The notes: a model not told the origin generated them from the letters alone. Shown: positions 1-9,173, numbered from the stretch's first letter. The stretch is DNA of 62,788 bases from Faecalibacter macacae (GCF_003687725.1 NZ_RDOJ01000019.1:1-62788); one strand, 5' to 3'. Program-made: numbers and translations.

Positions 1-1
1 T

Positions 2-643
2 TCTGAAGGAGATACGCGTATAAATCAAGTTATGATTGGTTATTTTGAAGGTGCAACTGATGATGAAGATTTTCAGCGAGATGCACGTACTGTAGAAACG
101 GGATCAAAAAAAATCTATACATTAATAGATGAAAATCAGTTTTCAATTCAATCAAGAACTTATCCATTAAATCAAGAGGATGTTGTTAAATTAGGATTTG
201 TAACAGATAAACACGGTCAATTAAAAATTTCATTAGGTGATACTGAAGGGATTTTTGGCAATGAGCAGAGTGTTTATTTAAAAGATAATTTATTAGGTAT
301 TATTCATGATTTAAAAGATTCTGATTATGTATTTGAATCTGAGGAAGGAAAGTTTGATAATCGATTTGAAGTTTTATATACAAAAGGAAGTTTAAGTACA
401 ACAAATGAAATTAATGAGAATTCGAATGTATTAATTTATAATGATGTTACGGGAGTTATTATAAAGTCTAATATTGATTTATTACATGATCTATTTGTTT
501 ACAATCAAAATGGTCAATTGGTTTATTTGAAGAATAATTTAAATTCTAAAGTTTTATCTTTAAATTTAACATCAGGAATATATTTTATAAAAGTTATTTT
601 AAAAAATAATAACGTATTCAATAAAAAAATAATAGTTTTGTAA
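2..643 (+). CDS. C-terminal part of a T9SS-sorted surface protein (5' end outside window)
   Basis: The reading frame is open from base 2, before the first ATG at 32, so the true start lies outside the window and this is a partial gene. The last 70-80 residues look like a type IX secretion (por) sorting domain: a beta-rich segment with an FVYNQNGQLVY core, then LTSGIYFIKV, and ending in KKIIVL. Such domains direct proteins through the outer membrane in Bacteroidota. The visible upstream part is acidic and not recognised; the whole protein is probably a large secreted or surface-anchored adhesin or enzyme. The next gene starts 24 bases downstream on the same strand and may be co-transcribed. 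Confidence 0.7.
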   Translation, partial: SEGDTRINQVMIGYFEGATDDEDFQRDARTVETGSKKIYTLIDENQFSIQSRTYPLNQEDVVKLGFVTDKHGQLKISLGDTEGIFGNEQSVYLKDNLLGIIHDLKDSDYVFESEEGKFDNRFEVLYTKGSLSTTNEINENSNVLIYNDVTGVIIKSNIDLLHDLFVYNQNGQLVYLKNNLNSKVLSLNLTSGIYFIKVILKNNNVFNKKIIVL

Positions 644-667
644 TAAATAAGATTTGATTTAAACGAT

Positions 668-946
668 ATGAATAAATTAATACTAATATTATTAGGTTTT
701 TCTTTGAGTGTATCTACATTGAAAGCTAATGATTTAAATGAAGGTTCTGATGATGTTTCATTTTTCCAGACTACATCTAATCCAGGAACAGGAGGAGGTA
801 GTGACGGAGATGGAGACGGAGATGGAGATCCTATGGATAATGATGATTATGCTCCAATTGATGATTATTATCCGTTATTATTTTTAGGTGCGATTGGATT
901 AGCACTTTACTATAAAAAAGATTTACAGAATATAGTTACTAAATAA
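668..946 (+). CDS. Small exported protein with Gly/Asp-rich linker and C-terminal membrane segment
   Basis: The 92-residue product begins with a Sec signal peptide (LILILLGFSLSVSTLKA). A low-complexity Gly-Asp linker follows (repeated GDGD, residues about 42-54), then a hydrophobic segment (YYPLLFLGAIGLALYY, about 67-82) and a lysine-containing tail. That layout suggests a small membrane-anchored envelope protein, possibly a partner of the preceding T9SS protein. I do not recognise a family. It ends just before a strong bidirectional hairpin. Confidence 0.6.
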   Translation: MNKLILILLGFSLSVSTLKANDLNEGSDDVSFFQTTSNPGTGGGSDGDGDGDGDPMDNDDYAPIDDYYPLLFLGAIGLALYYKKDLQNIVTK

Positions 947-950
947 AAAA

Positions 951-972
951 AAGCCTCTTATTAAAGAGGCTT
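951..972. terminator. Bidirectional terminator between convergent genes
   Basis: AAGCCTCTT pairs with AAGAGGCTT around a 4-base loop, with A-run and T-run flanks. It serves the gene ending at 946 (+) and the one ending at 976 (-). Confidence 0.85.
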
Positions 973-975
973 TTT

Positions 976-1218
976 TTATTTAGTAATAGTTATATTATAA
1001 TGTTTAGCATCTTGGTCAACTTTATAATTGAATTTAAGATTTAATTCTTGACTGTGTTTTATACAGAAATAATCAATATCAATTGTTTCAGGAAAAATAT
1101 CTTTATTTAAACTAAAATACAGTTTATTCCAATTTGTATTCTGTTGTAGAATTAAATCAAATCTTCTTTCCCAGTATTTTAAAAAGTGATTTTCTTTGGC
1201 TTTAATTGTTTCTTTCAT
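976..1218 (-). CDS. Small conserved hypothetical protein, paralogue of 8705-8947
   Basis: 80 residues, charged and soluble, with no signal peptide. The shared pattern with the second copy at 8705-8947 is K-YWE-RF--IL-QNTNW-KL near the N-terminus, then FC-K-SQ, NYK-D, and a final -ITIT. Both copies are on the minus strand and each ends at a bidirectional hairpin. The function is unknown. Two single-gene paralogues about 7.5 kb apart suggest an old duplication. The start ATG at 1218 is the only sensible one. Confidence 0.65.
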   Translation of the reverse strand: MKETIKAKENHFLKYWERRFDLILQQNTNWNKLYFSLNKDIFPETIDIDYFCIKHSQELNLKFNYKVDQDAKHYNITITK

Positions 1219-1406
1219 AGGAGTTAGTTTGTTAGATTGTAAAAATACATTAATTATTTTATTTAAATAATTAACATAATAAATATTGTATTAAAACGTA
1301 AATTATTGATATGCAGTAGGTTTTGTTTATTTGATTTATTGTATTATATCTAATTGTAATACAAGTTATTACTTGTTGAATAAGAGTTTAAAAATATTAT
1401 AAATTT

Positions 1407-1437
1407 TTGATTTATAAAGTTGTTTTAAGTATATTTG
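1407..1437 (+). promoter_or_regulatory. Bacteroidota-type promoter for the 1527-4363 gene pair
   Basis: A -33 TTG at 1407-1409 and a -7 element TATATTTG at 1430-1437 are separated by 20 bases, which fits the flavobacterial consensus TTG-N17-23-TAnnTTTG. It sits in an otherwise empty, very AT-rich 308-base gap (1219-1526) and implies a leader of about 80 bases. Confidence 0.6.
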
Positions 1438-1526
1438 CCGCGTTTAATTAATTCCTAAAAATAAATACTTACATCTAATTAATTTTCATTAATAACAAAA
1501 AAGTTACGACCAAAGAATATCAAATT

Positions 1527-3800
1527 ATGAAGAAAACATTTAGTTTTTTATTGCTATTTATTATAATAATAGCACAAGCTCAATCAATTACACCCAAGAA
1601 TAATATTATTTTTAATGAAGATTTTGGAGAATCTGAAATTAGAGAGGTTTCACAATATGTTCCTCAATCTGGATTAGATTTATTGTTATCTGGACAATTT
1701 TCTCACGGTTCAAAGTTTTATCGTTTTGCAAAAATTACAAAAACTGTAGATGAAGAATTTAAATCATTATCAATTGATGATGGGTATTACGCTGTTACTA
1801 AGCCACAGAGAATTTATAAATATGTAGAATCTGTTTTTCCAAAAGTTAATTTTCCACACAAATGGTGGTTGACTTTAGATGGAGAATATACAGTTCCATA
1901 TTATAATCAACCTCCGCGTTATAATGGAGATGATTATAAACAAGGAAATGTGTTAGTAGTTAACGGAGGGATGGTTTTAAATCAATATTATCGTCGTGGA
2001 GTGCAATTAGAACGCGGAAAAACTTATGAACTTTCGGCAGATTTTTATGCTTTAGATACTAGTTTTGGAATTCATTTTGAAGCGCAGAGTTTAACAACAG
2101 AGAAAGTATTAGGTAAAACAACTAAAGCATTAACTTTACAAAATATTCGTACTTGGGAAAATAAGAAATGGGTATTTAAAGTACCTGAAGATTCAAGATG
2201 TTCAGATCAAATTGCAGTATCAATAAGAAATGCCGTTGCAAGAAATTCTGGAAATGATTTTTATGTTGATAATATTATATTAAAAGAAGTAGAAGATCAA
2301 GATATTCCGCCAATCGATTGTTACGATCCAACAACAACAACTATTGTAGCAAATGATGATTTTGGTACTTATGTTAATGATACATCTAATAATTTAGTAA
2401 TGTTATCTGGTGTTACTGTATTAGATTTTATTAAAAATGATATTAATAATGGAAACTTAATTACAGACTATAATAGTATTAAATTTGTACAATTAGATCA
2501 AAATGAAAACTTTAGATTAAATTTAGATGGGTCAGTATCTGTTTTAGAAAATTTAGCTGATGGTCAATATATAATTAATTACTTAATTTGTAATAGTGTT
2601 GAATGTTCTCGTGCTAAGGTTTTTGTTACTGTAGGAGATGATGTAGAAATAGTTCCAGATATAGATGGAGACGGTATTCCAGATAATATTGATTTGGATA
2701 ATGATAATGATGGAATTTTAGATATTGATGAAGGTATAGGAGGAAGCTGTATTTCAGGTTTAAATGGAGATTTAAATGAAGAAGTATGGAGTTTTAATGG
2801 ATTTGATGTAACAGTTGATACTGGATCTCAATATTCTCCAACTCAATATGAACCTAATTCTCCAATTGAAGCTGTTAGGGGATCTGAAATTTCATATAGT
2901 TTTTCAGAGATAGCTAAGAATGTAAGTTTTAAAATATCAGAACTTAATGAAGGTGAAGTTATAAAAGTTAGATTTAAGAATAACGGAAAGATTGTACCTA
3001 TAAACTCTTATAACTTAATTAAAAGTTCAAGCTCAATTACTACATCTATTTCGCAAGGTGAATTAACTTTGAGAGCTTTACAAGGTGGTAATGAGGAAAA
3101 TATTATCGTTAAATCAGGATTTGATTTTATAGATCGTATAGAACTTGTATTTACAACAGAAACGCCTCCGTTCATTGGAGATAACGTTATTCCAACTGCT
3201 GTATATGACTTTGAAGGATTATGTTATGGACCAGATTTGGATACTGATGGAGATGGTATTCCTGATTATTTAGATACAGATTCTGATGGAGATGGTTGTC
3301 CAGATGCTTTAGAAGCTGCAGTGAGAGGAGGTAAAATTATTATTGCAAATTTAGATAGTAAAGGTAGTATTATCGGAGATGTAGATAATAATGGGGTTCC
3401 TGTTTTAGCTAATGGAGGAAATGGAGTTGGTAGCTCAAAAGATGTTGCAATTTCTGTGTGTAAAACTTTAGCTCATTGTACTAATTCAGCAACTAGTCTT
3501 GGGGCTTTTGAGGAATCAGTTGTTGGTATATCTACTTTCTCTACAACAGCAAATGCTTTTATTAATGGAGATAGTACAACTAAACAAAGAGAATCATGGC
3601 CAAAATTAGTTAAAAATGCATATTTACATCTAGATACTGGAAATAAAGGATTTATTATTACTAATGCAATAGCTGAAGATATAAAAGAGCCATTACCAGG
3701 AATGTTAATTTATGATACAAAAGATAAATGTATCAAGTTACGTAATGGTAAAGAATGGAAATGTATTAAATCAACATGTGATATAACTAATAATTACTAA
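1527..3800 (+). CDS. Secreted protein with thrombospondin type 3-like calcium repeats
   Basis: 757 residues with a signal peptide ending near AQAQ. An N-terminal beta-rich region of about 240 residues resembles a carbohydrate-binding or jelly-roll module (FYALDTSFGIHFEAQ; DFYVDNIILKEVE). Two acidic Asp-Gly-Asp clusters follow: DIDGDGIPDNIDLDNDNDG at about residues 379-397 and DTDGDGIPDYLDTDSDGDG at about 572-590. These are classic calcium-binding TSP3-type linkers of Bacteroidota surface proteins. The C-terminus (PGMLIYDTKDKCIKLRNGKEWKC) resembles the tails of cell-surface proteins that end in a short trimer or collar-like motif, and the same theme recurs in the next gene. It is probably an outer-surface adhesin, co-transcribed with 3812-4363. 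Confidence 0.65.
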   Translation: MKKTFSFLLLFIIIIAQAQSITPKNNIIFNEDFGESEIREVSQYVPQSGLDLLLSGQFSHGSKFYRFAKITKTVDEEFKSLSIDDGYYAVTKPQRIYKYVESVFPKVNFPHKWWLTLDGEYTVPYYNQPPRYNGDDYKQGNVLVVNGGMVLNQYYRRGVQLERGKTYELSADFYALDTSFGIHFEAQSLTTEKVLGKTTKALTLQNIRTWENKKWVFKVPEDSRCSDQIAVSIRNAVARNSGNDFYVDNIILKEVEDQDIPPIDCYDPTTTTIVANDDFGTYVNDTSNNLVMLSGVTVLDFIKNDINNGNLITDYNSIKFVQLDQNENFRLNLDGSVSVLENLADGQYIINYLICNSVECSRAKVFVTVGDDVEIVPDIDGDGIPDNIDLDNDNDGILDIDEGIGGSCISGLNGDLNEEVWSFNGFDVTVDTGSQYSPTQYEPNSPIEAVRGSEISYSFSEIAKNVSFKISELNEGEVIKVRFKNNGKIVPINSYNLIKSSSSITTSISQGELTLRALQGGNEENIIVKSGFDFIDRIELVFTTETPPFIGDNVIPTAVYDFEGLCYGPDLDTDGDGIPDYLDTDSDGDGCPDALEAAVRGGKIIIANLDSKGSIIGDVDNNGVPVLANGGNGVGSSKDVAISVCKTLAHCTNSATSLGAFEESVVGISTFSTTANAFINGDSTTKQRESWPKLVKNAYLHLDTGNKGFIITNAIAEDIKEPLPGMLIYDTKDKCIKLRNGKEWKCIKSTCDITNNY

Positions 3801-3811
3801 TAAACCTAAAA

Positions 3812-4363
3812 ATGAAAAAATATATATATTTGTTGTCACTATTTTGCTTAGCAAATTTTACATCTGCTCAAATGAAAATAGGTGAAAATAATAAAATTAC
3901 TAACTCATCTGTCTTATTAGAATTTGATAATTTAAATGGGGCTAATAAAAAAGGTATAGTTTTACCAGTTTATTATATGCCACCATCTAGAAGATCTCTT
4001 GAGAATATTAAAAATGGAACTTTTGTAGTTGATTATGCATCTAATCAAATAAAAGTATATGAAAATGATAAATGGGTATTCTTAACTCCAACAGATAGAA
4101 ATATTTTGAGAAAGCCAATCAGAAATGATGATAGTAATAATATTGGTAAAGGTGTCTTAATTACAGATGATAAGAATGTTTCAGAAAATTATGAGTCTCA
4201 AGGAGGTTTAGAATTAGTGTCTGAAACTAAAGCTTTAGTTTTACCTCATATTAAAAATCCTCATTTGAATGTAACACGACCTATTATGGGGTTTATGTGT
4301 TATGATACAGTTACTGAATCAATAGCTATGTTCGATGGAACATATTGGCATTATTGGAAATAA
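3812..4363 (+). CDS. Secreted hypothetical protein, partner of the preceding gene
   Basis: 183 residues with a signal peptide (IYLLSLFCLANFTSAQ). The body contains two related units, GIVLPVYYMP...GTFVVDYASNQIKVYENDKWVFL and ALVLPHI...PIMGFMCYDTVTESIAMFDGTYWHYW. Each describes a short beta element ending in an aromatic W-x motif. The same theme closes the upstream 757-residue protein, which lies only 11 bases away, so the two are probably one operon making associated surface proteins. The specific function is unknown. The gene ends at a strong hairpin. Confidence 0.6.
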   Translation: MKKYIYLLSLFCLANFTSAQMKIGENNKITNSSVLLEFDNLNGANKKGIVLPVYYMPPSRRSLENIKNGTFVVDYASNQIKVYENDKWVFLTPTDRNILRKPIRNDDSNNIGKGVLITDDKNVSENYESQGGLELVSETKALVLPHIKNPHLNVTRPIMGFMCYDTVTESIAMFDGTYWHYWK

Positions 4364-4370
4364 ATAAAAA

Positions 4371-4397
4371 AAAACGCTTAGAAAATCTAAGCGTTTT
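4371..4397. terminator. Bidirectional terminator
   Basis: AACGCTTAGA pairs with TCTAAGCGTT over a 3-base loop, flanked by an A-run on the left and a T-run on the right. It separates convergent genes. Confidence 0.88.
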
Positions 4398-4406
4398 TTT
4401 TTGTTA

Positions 4407-4706
4407 TTATTTTTTGTCTATCTTTTTATGAAGTGATAATGTTGCAAATGGTATAAATGCAAACATTATATAGAATATAAAATCTTCATCATCCCATTTA
4501 TAAAACTTTTTAGTCACAAATAGTAATATTAAGTATGCTGAAAACCAAAATCCATGAAAAATACCAGCAAATGGCATTTGAAGTACATAACCAAATTGAT
4601 ATTTTATAGGCATAGCAATCAAAAATAGAATTGCACAACTAATAGCTTCCCATGTACATGTGATTCTAAACCATTTTTTTAATTTTTCTTCGGATATATT
4701 TTTCAT
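4407..4706 (-). CDS. DUF3817-family small membrane protein
   Basis: 99 residues. The order of motifs FRITCTWEAISCAILFLIAMPIKY, then a short loop, GIFHGFWFSAYLILLF, and a final hydrophobic segment is that of DUF3817 integral membrane proteins, which have three predicted membrane helices. The role of the family is not established. The gene stands alone, convergent with 1527-4363 and divergent from the antiporter gene at 4854. Confidence 0.75.
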   Translation of the reverse strand: MKNISEEKLKKWFRITCTWEAISCAILFLIAMPIKYQFGYVLQMPFAGIFHGFWFSAYLILLFVTKKFYKWDDEDFIFYIMFAFIPFATLSLHKKIDKK

Positions 4707-4821
4707 GTTGCAAATTTACATTCTTCTTTCTCCAAAATATCTAACATTTATCACATTACTATTTCTTTTTGTATTATATATAAAAATGATAATTGTTATT
4801 TACTTTATCAATAATATTTAT

Positions 4822-4829
4822 TAAATTTG
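4822..4829 (+). promoter_or_regulatory. -7 promoter element for the antiporter gene
   Basis: TAAATTTG at 4822-4829 matches TAnnTTTG. The nearest TTG (4793-4795) is 26 bases upstream, longer than usual. Because an in-frame TTG at 4827 lies inside this element, it is a poor start codon; the ATG at 4854 is preferred. Confidence 0.4.
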
Positions 4830-4853
4830 AACTATTCAAAATTCATATATTTA

Positions 4854-5966
4854 ATGCAAGTTAATAACATTTTATCAAAAAAATTAAATCTTGACTTACC
4901 TATTTGGACCATATTGTGTCCAATAGTGGCTGTCTTGGCTATATTCACAATTTCTAGTGATAGTATATTTGTTTCAATTGCTTTAGGAGCTGCATTAATT
5001 GCTTCTGTTCTATCTGCCGTACATCATGCAGAGGTTGTTGCACATAAAGTAGGAGAGCCCTTTGGTACAATTATTTTAGCGTTAGCAATAACTGTTATAG
5101 AAGTTTCATTAATTGTTGCTCTAATGATTTCTGAAACTGGAAATACACCTTCTGTATTAGCAAGAGATACTGTTTTTGCTGCTATTATGATTATTCTTAC
5201 CGGAATTATAGGTGTTTGTCTATGGGTTGGAAGTGTGAGATATCGTGAACAAAACTTTATTAAACAAGGTGTTTCTACAGCTTTAATTACATTAATTGCT
5301 ATTTCTGTATTAACATTGATTTTACCAAACTTCACTACTTCTGAAGTTGTAGGTGTATATTCAGAAAGTCAATTAATATTCGTTGCAATTATTTCATTAA
5401 TATTATATGGTGGCTTTATTTCATTACAAACAATTAGACACCGTGACTATTTTTTACCACAACAAAATAAGGATGGTACTGCATCAGAGTTACACGTAGC
5501 TCCACCTAATGGTTTAACAACTACTGCATCATTAGTATTGTTAGTAATAGCATTAGTAGCTGTTGTGTTGTTATCGAAGAAATTATCGCCAACTATTGAA
5601 GACATGGTGTTTAATTTAGGTGCTCCTAAATCTTTAGTAGGTATTATTATTGCAACTGTAATTTTATTGCCTGAAGGATTAGCTGCTTTTAAGGCTGCAA
5701 GACAAGATCGTTTACAAACAAGCCTAAACTTGGCCCTAGGATCTGCATTAGCATCTATTGGATTAACAATTCCGGCTGTAGCAATTGTATGTTACTTTAC
5801 CGGAATGCAAGTGACTTTAGGAATCGATGCTAAATCTGTTTTATTGTTAGTCTTATCATTGTTTACAGTTTTCCTATCATTAATCTCTGGCCGAACTAAC
5901 ATTCAGCAAGGAATTGTATTATTAGTATTGTTTGCGACATATTTGTTTACGACAATTGTACCTTAA
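4854..5966 (+). CDS. chaA: Calcium/proton antiporter (ChaA/CAX family)
   Basis: A 370-residue polytopic membrane protein with about eleven hydrophobic segments. Two diagnostic repeated acidic motifs of cation/proton exchangers are visible: AEVVAHKVGEPFGTIILALAITVIE in the first half, and VILLPEGLAAFKAARQDRLQTSLNLALGSALAS in the second. The conserved glutamates of these repeats carry Ca2+ (or Na+/K+) in exchange for H+ across the inner membrane. The start at ATG 4854 was chosen over an upstream TTG at 4827, which overlaps the -7 promoter element. It is monocistronic and ends at a hairpin. Confidence 0.88.
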   Translation: MQVNNILSKKLNLDLPIWTILCPIVAVLAIFTISSDSIFVSIALGAALIASVLSAVHHAEVVAHKVGEPFGTIILALAITVIEVSLIVALMISETGNTPSVLARDTVFAAIMIILTGIIGVCLWVGSVRYREQNFIKQGVSTALITLIAISVLTLILPNFTTSEVVGVYSESQLIFVAIISLILYGGFISLQTIRHRDYFLPQQNKDGTASELHVAPPNGLTTTASLVLLVIALVAVVLLSKKLSPTIEDMVFNLGAPKSLVGIIIATVILLPEGLAAFKAARQDRLQTSLNLALGSALASIGLTIPAVAIVCYFTGMQVTLGIDAKSVLLLVLSLFTVFLSLISGRTNIQQGIVLLVLFATYLFTTIVP

Positions 5967-5986
5967 TAGAATTTATAAAATAACAA

Positions 5987-6010
5987 AAAGCCTCCCAATC
6001 GGGAGGCTTT
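5987..6010. terminator. Bidirectional terminator
   Basis: AAAGCCTCCC and GGGAGGCTTT form a perfect 10-bp stem with an AATC loop between the convergent genes ending at 5966 and 6012. Confidence 0.9.
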
Positions 6011-6011
6011 G

Positions 6012-7058
6012 TTATTTTAAAGTATTGTACTGATTAATCGTATGTATAATGGATTGTTCTAAAATATCGCCCATAGATGTGCAGTCATCAAACTGTGTTG
6101 TTTTATATAATTTTTTAAAACCAGTTTTCAATTGATCAATATGTTCAGTTGGTGAAATATTATCTCCTTTCATTACCCTTAAAAGATGTTTAATTCGCTT
6201 TTGACTATTAGAAATTCTTTTTACAGTAATAGCTCTAACTTCTTTACGGTATTGTTCTATAGAATTTGGTTTTAATCTATTATTAACCAATTCTACCATT
6301 GCTTTATTTTCCTTAAAATATTGTGGACGATAGATTTTAAGGTTTCCTTCATAATTCTGTTGGTCAAAATCTATCGGTCGTATGCGATAAAAAACTTGGT
6401 CAAAATCGTGCATCGGAATCACCACATAATTATACGAACGCATATCGCCAAGTAATCCAATAAAACAACGTTCATTAAATTTTACAAACTCTTTTGCAAT
6501 TTGATTTTTCTCTAATTCGCCACAATCATCCAAATATTTTTTTATAAAAACATCACCTGGTATTCCAAGAATATGTTCTTCAATTAAAGTATCGCTATCA
6601 ACTAAAAAATTAATTCGGTGTGGAGATAAAATTTCTTCCATTTCTAAACCATAAATTCTGGATGCATCTGCTTTTTTAATATAATAATTGGTGTAATTAT
6701 CATTCAGAATATTTCGAACTCGAATTCTAAATGGTTTCGAATTTCCGAAAGTGCAATAATCGATAGAGTCAACTGTTAGATATGGTAAAGAATCCTCATC
6801 GCCGTCCGAATGTAATAACGTATAAATCTTATTCAGGCTCGCTTCAATTTCTTTATGCTCAAATTCTGTATAGTAAACTCCCAACCAATGCGTGTCATTT
6901 CCTTCTTTATCTTCTAAATTTACAAAGTCGGTAAAACGTAATAAATCGTCGTATTGCAACGAAGTTTTTGTTAATCGATGGTATTTGTTCAAATACTCAT
7001 TTAATTCTTTATTAATTGGATATATAGGTTTTCTAAACTCAATTTTTACATCTTTCAT
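6012..7058 (-). CDS. Uncharacterised protein with a kinase-like fold signature
   Basis: 348 residues, soluble, no signal peptide. The motif order resembles the protein-kinase-like fold: a lysine in YYIKKADASR (about K128/K129), a following helix with glutamates (GLEMEEIL), a hinge-like LIEEHILGIPGD (about 158-169), a catalytic-loop-like LLGDMRSYNYVV (D205, N210), and a metal-binding-like PIDFDQ (D230, D232). I see these as D-x4-N and DFD counterparts of HRDxxxxN and DFG. It is divergent from the GNAT-nitrilase gene at 7168, 109 bases away. Family members are, as I recall, annotated only as hypothetical in flavobacteria. Kinase activity is inferred from motif order alone. Confidence 0.55.
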   Translation of the reverse strand: MKDVKIEFRKPIYPINKELNEYLNKYHRLTKTSLQYDDLLRFTDFVNLEDKEGNDTHWLGVYYTEFEHKEIEASLNKIYTLLHSDGDEDSLPYLTVDSIDYCTFGNSKPFRIRVRNILNDNYTNYYIKKADASRIYGLEMEEILSPHRINFLVDSDTLIEEHILGIPGDVFIKKYLDDCGELEKNQIAKEFVKFNERCFIGLLGDMRSYNYVVIPMHDFDQVFYRIRPIDFDQQNYEGNLKIYRPQYFKENKAMVELVNNRLKPNSIEQYRKEVRAITVKRISNSQKRIKHLLRVMKGDNISPTEHIDQLKTGFKKLYKTTQFDDCTSMGDILEQSIIHTINQYNTLK

Positions 7059-7167
7059 AGCGAAGTTCTATTTTACGAAGTTAAGTAGTTTATGGATTAA
7101 TTTCAAGATAATATAGTTGGTTCAGATTTTGATACTACAATATCCTAAATACTTAAAATTAAACTTT

Positions 7168-8676
7168 ATGAATATAGAAGTTAGAAAATTGACTATAGAA
7201 GATTATAATGATGTAACTCAATCGACTTTGGAAGCCTACGAAAATAAGCTTGGAGTTTGGTCTAAAGAAGAAATTTCTGAATTGTTAGCTATTTTTCCAG
7301 AAGGTCAGATTTGTGTATCTGTTGATGGCAAAGTTGTTGCAACAGCTCTTAGTATTATTATTAATTCTAAGAAAACAAATCTTCATTCTAATTACGATTC
7401 TATTATTTCTAACGGAAAGTTTTTAAAGCACGATCCTGAAGGTGATATTTTGTATGGAATAGAAGTTTTCGTACATCCCAATTATCGTCAGTTACGATTG
7501 GGACGTAGATTGTATGATATTCGTAAAGAATTATGTGAGGAGCGAAATCTGAAATCTATTGTTGCTGGTGGACGAATTCCTAATTATCATCAATATTCTA
7601 GTGAGATGTCTCCACGAGAATATATTGAAAAAGTGAAACGAAAAGAGATTTATGATTCAACTTTAGCTTTTCAATTATCCAATGATTTTAATGTGAAAAA
7701 GATTCTAAAAAATTATCTAAAAGATGATAAAGAATCGATGGAATATGCAACGCTTTTAGAATGGAATAACATTTATTACGAGCCTAATTTATATTCTAAT
7801 TCTCCAACAAAGCGTAACATACGTTTAGGACTTGTTCAGTGGGAAATGCGTTTGTTTAATGGATTACAAGATTTTTATGATCAGGTAGAATTTTTTGTTA
7901 GGACTGTTAGTGATTATGGTTCCGATTTTATCTTATTTCCAGAGTTTTTCAATACGCCATTAATGAGCCCGTATAATCACTTAAAAGAAGTAGATGCTAT
8001 GCATCAATTGGCTCGTATGACAGATGAAATTGTTAAGAAAATTCAAGAATTTGCAATTACATATAATGTAAATATAATAGCGGGATCGATGCCAAATCTG
8101 ATTGATGAAAAATTATACAATACAAGTTTCTTGTGTCATCGTTCAGGAAAATTAGATTCGTTTAGTAAAATACATATTACACCAAACGAGTTTAAGTATT
8201 ATGCGATGGAAGGAGGGAATGAAATTAAAGTTTTTGATACAGATTGTGGAAAAGTTGGACTTTTGATTTGTTATGATGTTGAATTTCCAGAAGTGAGCCG
8301 CATTTTAGCAGATCAGGGTATGCAGATTCTATTTGTTCCTTATATGACTGATACGCAAAATGGATATACACGTGTAAGAAGTTGTGCACAAGCTCGTGCC
8401 ATAGAAAACGAATGTTATGTTGCAATAGCAGGTTCTGTGGGTAATTTACCCAAAGTAAATAATATGGATATCCAGTATTCGCAATCGGCAGTTTTTACAC
8501 CTTCAGATTTTTCATTTCCAAATAATGGAGTAAAATCAGAAGCAACTCCTAATGCTGAAATGGTTTTAATTTCGGATGTAGATCTTTATTTATTGAAAGA
8601 ATTACATGAATATGGAACTGTAAAAACTATGAAAGATAGACGCAAAGATTTGTATGATGTGATATTAAGGAAATAA
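7168..8676 (+). CDS. Bifunctional GNAT acetyltransferase / carbon-nitrogen hydrolase (nitrilase) fusion
   Basis: 502 residues from ATG 7168; the upstream TTG/GTG extension adds only a 17-residue unlikely leader. The N-terminal ~190 residues are a GNAT domain (MNIEVRKLTIEDYNDV at the start; acetyl-CoA loop region GIEVFVHPNYRQLRLGRRLYD). From about residue 218 a nitrilase-superfamily domain follows with the Glu-Lys-Cys triad: FPEFF (E259), SKIHI (K334), LICYDVEFPE (C368). This GNAT-CN-hydrolase architecture is a known fusion, annotated as bifunctional GNAT/carbon-nitrogen hydrolase; the substrate is not known. It likely acts in the cytoplasm on an amide or acyl-amine metabolite. It is monocistronic and ends at a hairpin. 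Confidence 0.88.
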   Translation: MNIEVRKLTIEDYNDVTQSTLEAYENKLGVWSKEEISELLAIFPEGQICVSVDGKVVATALSIIINSKKTNLHSNYDSIISNGKFLKHDPEGDILYGIEVFVHPNYRQLRLGRRLYDIRKELCEERNLKSIVAGGRIPNYHQYSSEMSPREYIEKVKRKEIYDSTLAFQLSNDFNVKKILKNYLKDDKESMEYATLLEWNNIYYEPNLYSNSPTKRNIRLGLVQWEMRLFNGLQDFYDQVEFFVRTVSDYGSDFILFPEFFNTPLMSPYNHLKEVDAMHQLARMTDEIVKKIQEFAITYNVNIIAGSMPNLIDEKLYNTSFLCHRSGKLDSFSKIHITPNEFKYYAMEGGNEIKVFDTDCGKVGLLICYDVEFPEVSRILADQGMQILFVPYMTDTQNGYTRVRSCAQARAIENECYVAIAGSVGNLPKVNNMDIQYSQSAVFTPSDFSFPNNGVKSEATPNAEMVLISDVDLYLLKELHEYGTVKTMKDRRKDLYDVILRK

Positions 8677-8680
8677 AAAA

Positions 8681-8698
8681 ACTCAGCTAATGCTGAGT
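8681..8698. terminator. Bidirectional terminator
   Basis: ACTCAGC-TAAT-GCTGAGT with A- and T-rich flanks, between convergent genes. Confidence 0.82.
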
Positions 8699-8704
8699 CT
8701 TATT

Positions 8705-8947
8705 TTATCTTGTAATTGTTAAATCAAAATTGTTAGAGTTTACGTCTAATTTGTAGTTGATTGTCAATTGGAAATCTTGACTATATTTTGAACAAAATTT
8801 GTCAATATTTAAGTTAGTTGGCAATGAGTTTTGTTCTAATGTCAAAAATAACTTTGTCCAATTTGTGTTTTGTTCTAAAATTCGATTAAATCTTTGTTCC
8901 CAATATTTAATAAATTTTAAAGTATTTTCATCTTTAATCTCTTCCAT
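8705..8947 (-). CDS. Small conserved hypothetical protein, paralogue of 976-1218
   Basis: 80 residues, same length and strand as the copy at 976-1218. Shared features are IKYWEQRFNRILEQNTNW, an FCSKYSQ segment, NYKLD and a terminal LTITR. No known domain or cofactor motif is visible. Conserved Trp, Asn and Cys positions are maintained although overall identity looks only moderate, so both copies are probably under selection rather than a recent duplication. Confidence 0.65.
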   Translation of the reverse strand: MEEIKDENTLKFIKYWEQRFNRILEQNTNWTKLFLTLEQNSLPTNLNIDKFCSKYSQDFQLTINYKLDVNSNNFDLTITR

Positions 8948-9173
8948 GATTATTCAAATAGGGCACAAATTTAAGATATAATCATGATAAAGTGTTGTTA
9001 AATCAATTTTATAAATGTTAATTATCTGTTTTAAATAGATAAAATAATGATATTTAAAATTTTAGCTAAAATGATTTTTTACAAAAAAATATTAAATCAA
9101 TAAATTATATAGGTAATTTTATCTGGTTCGATATTTGTTGCTTTATTTTTAATCAACTATTAATAATTATTAT

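Noticed and set aside
4827-4853. TTG start for the antiporter
   Set aside because: TTG lies inside the TAAATTTG promoter element; ATG at 4854 begins the conserved protein.
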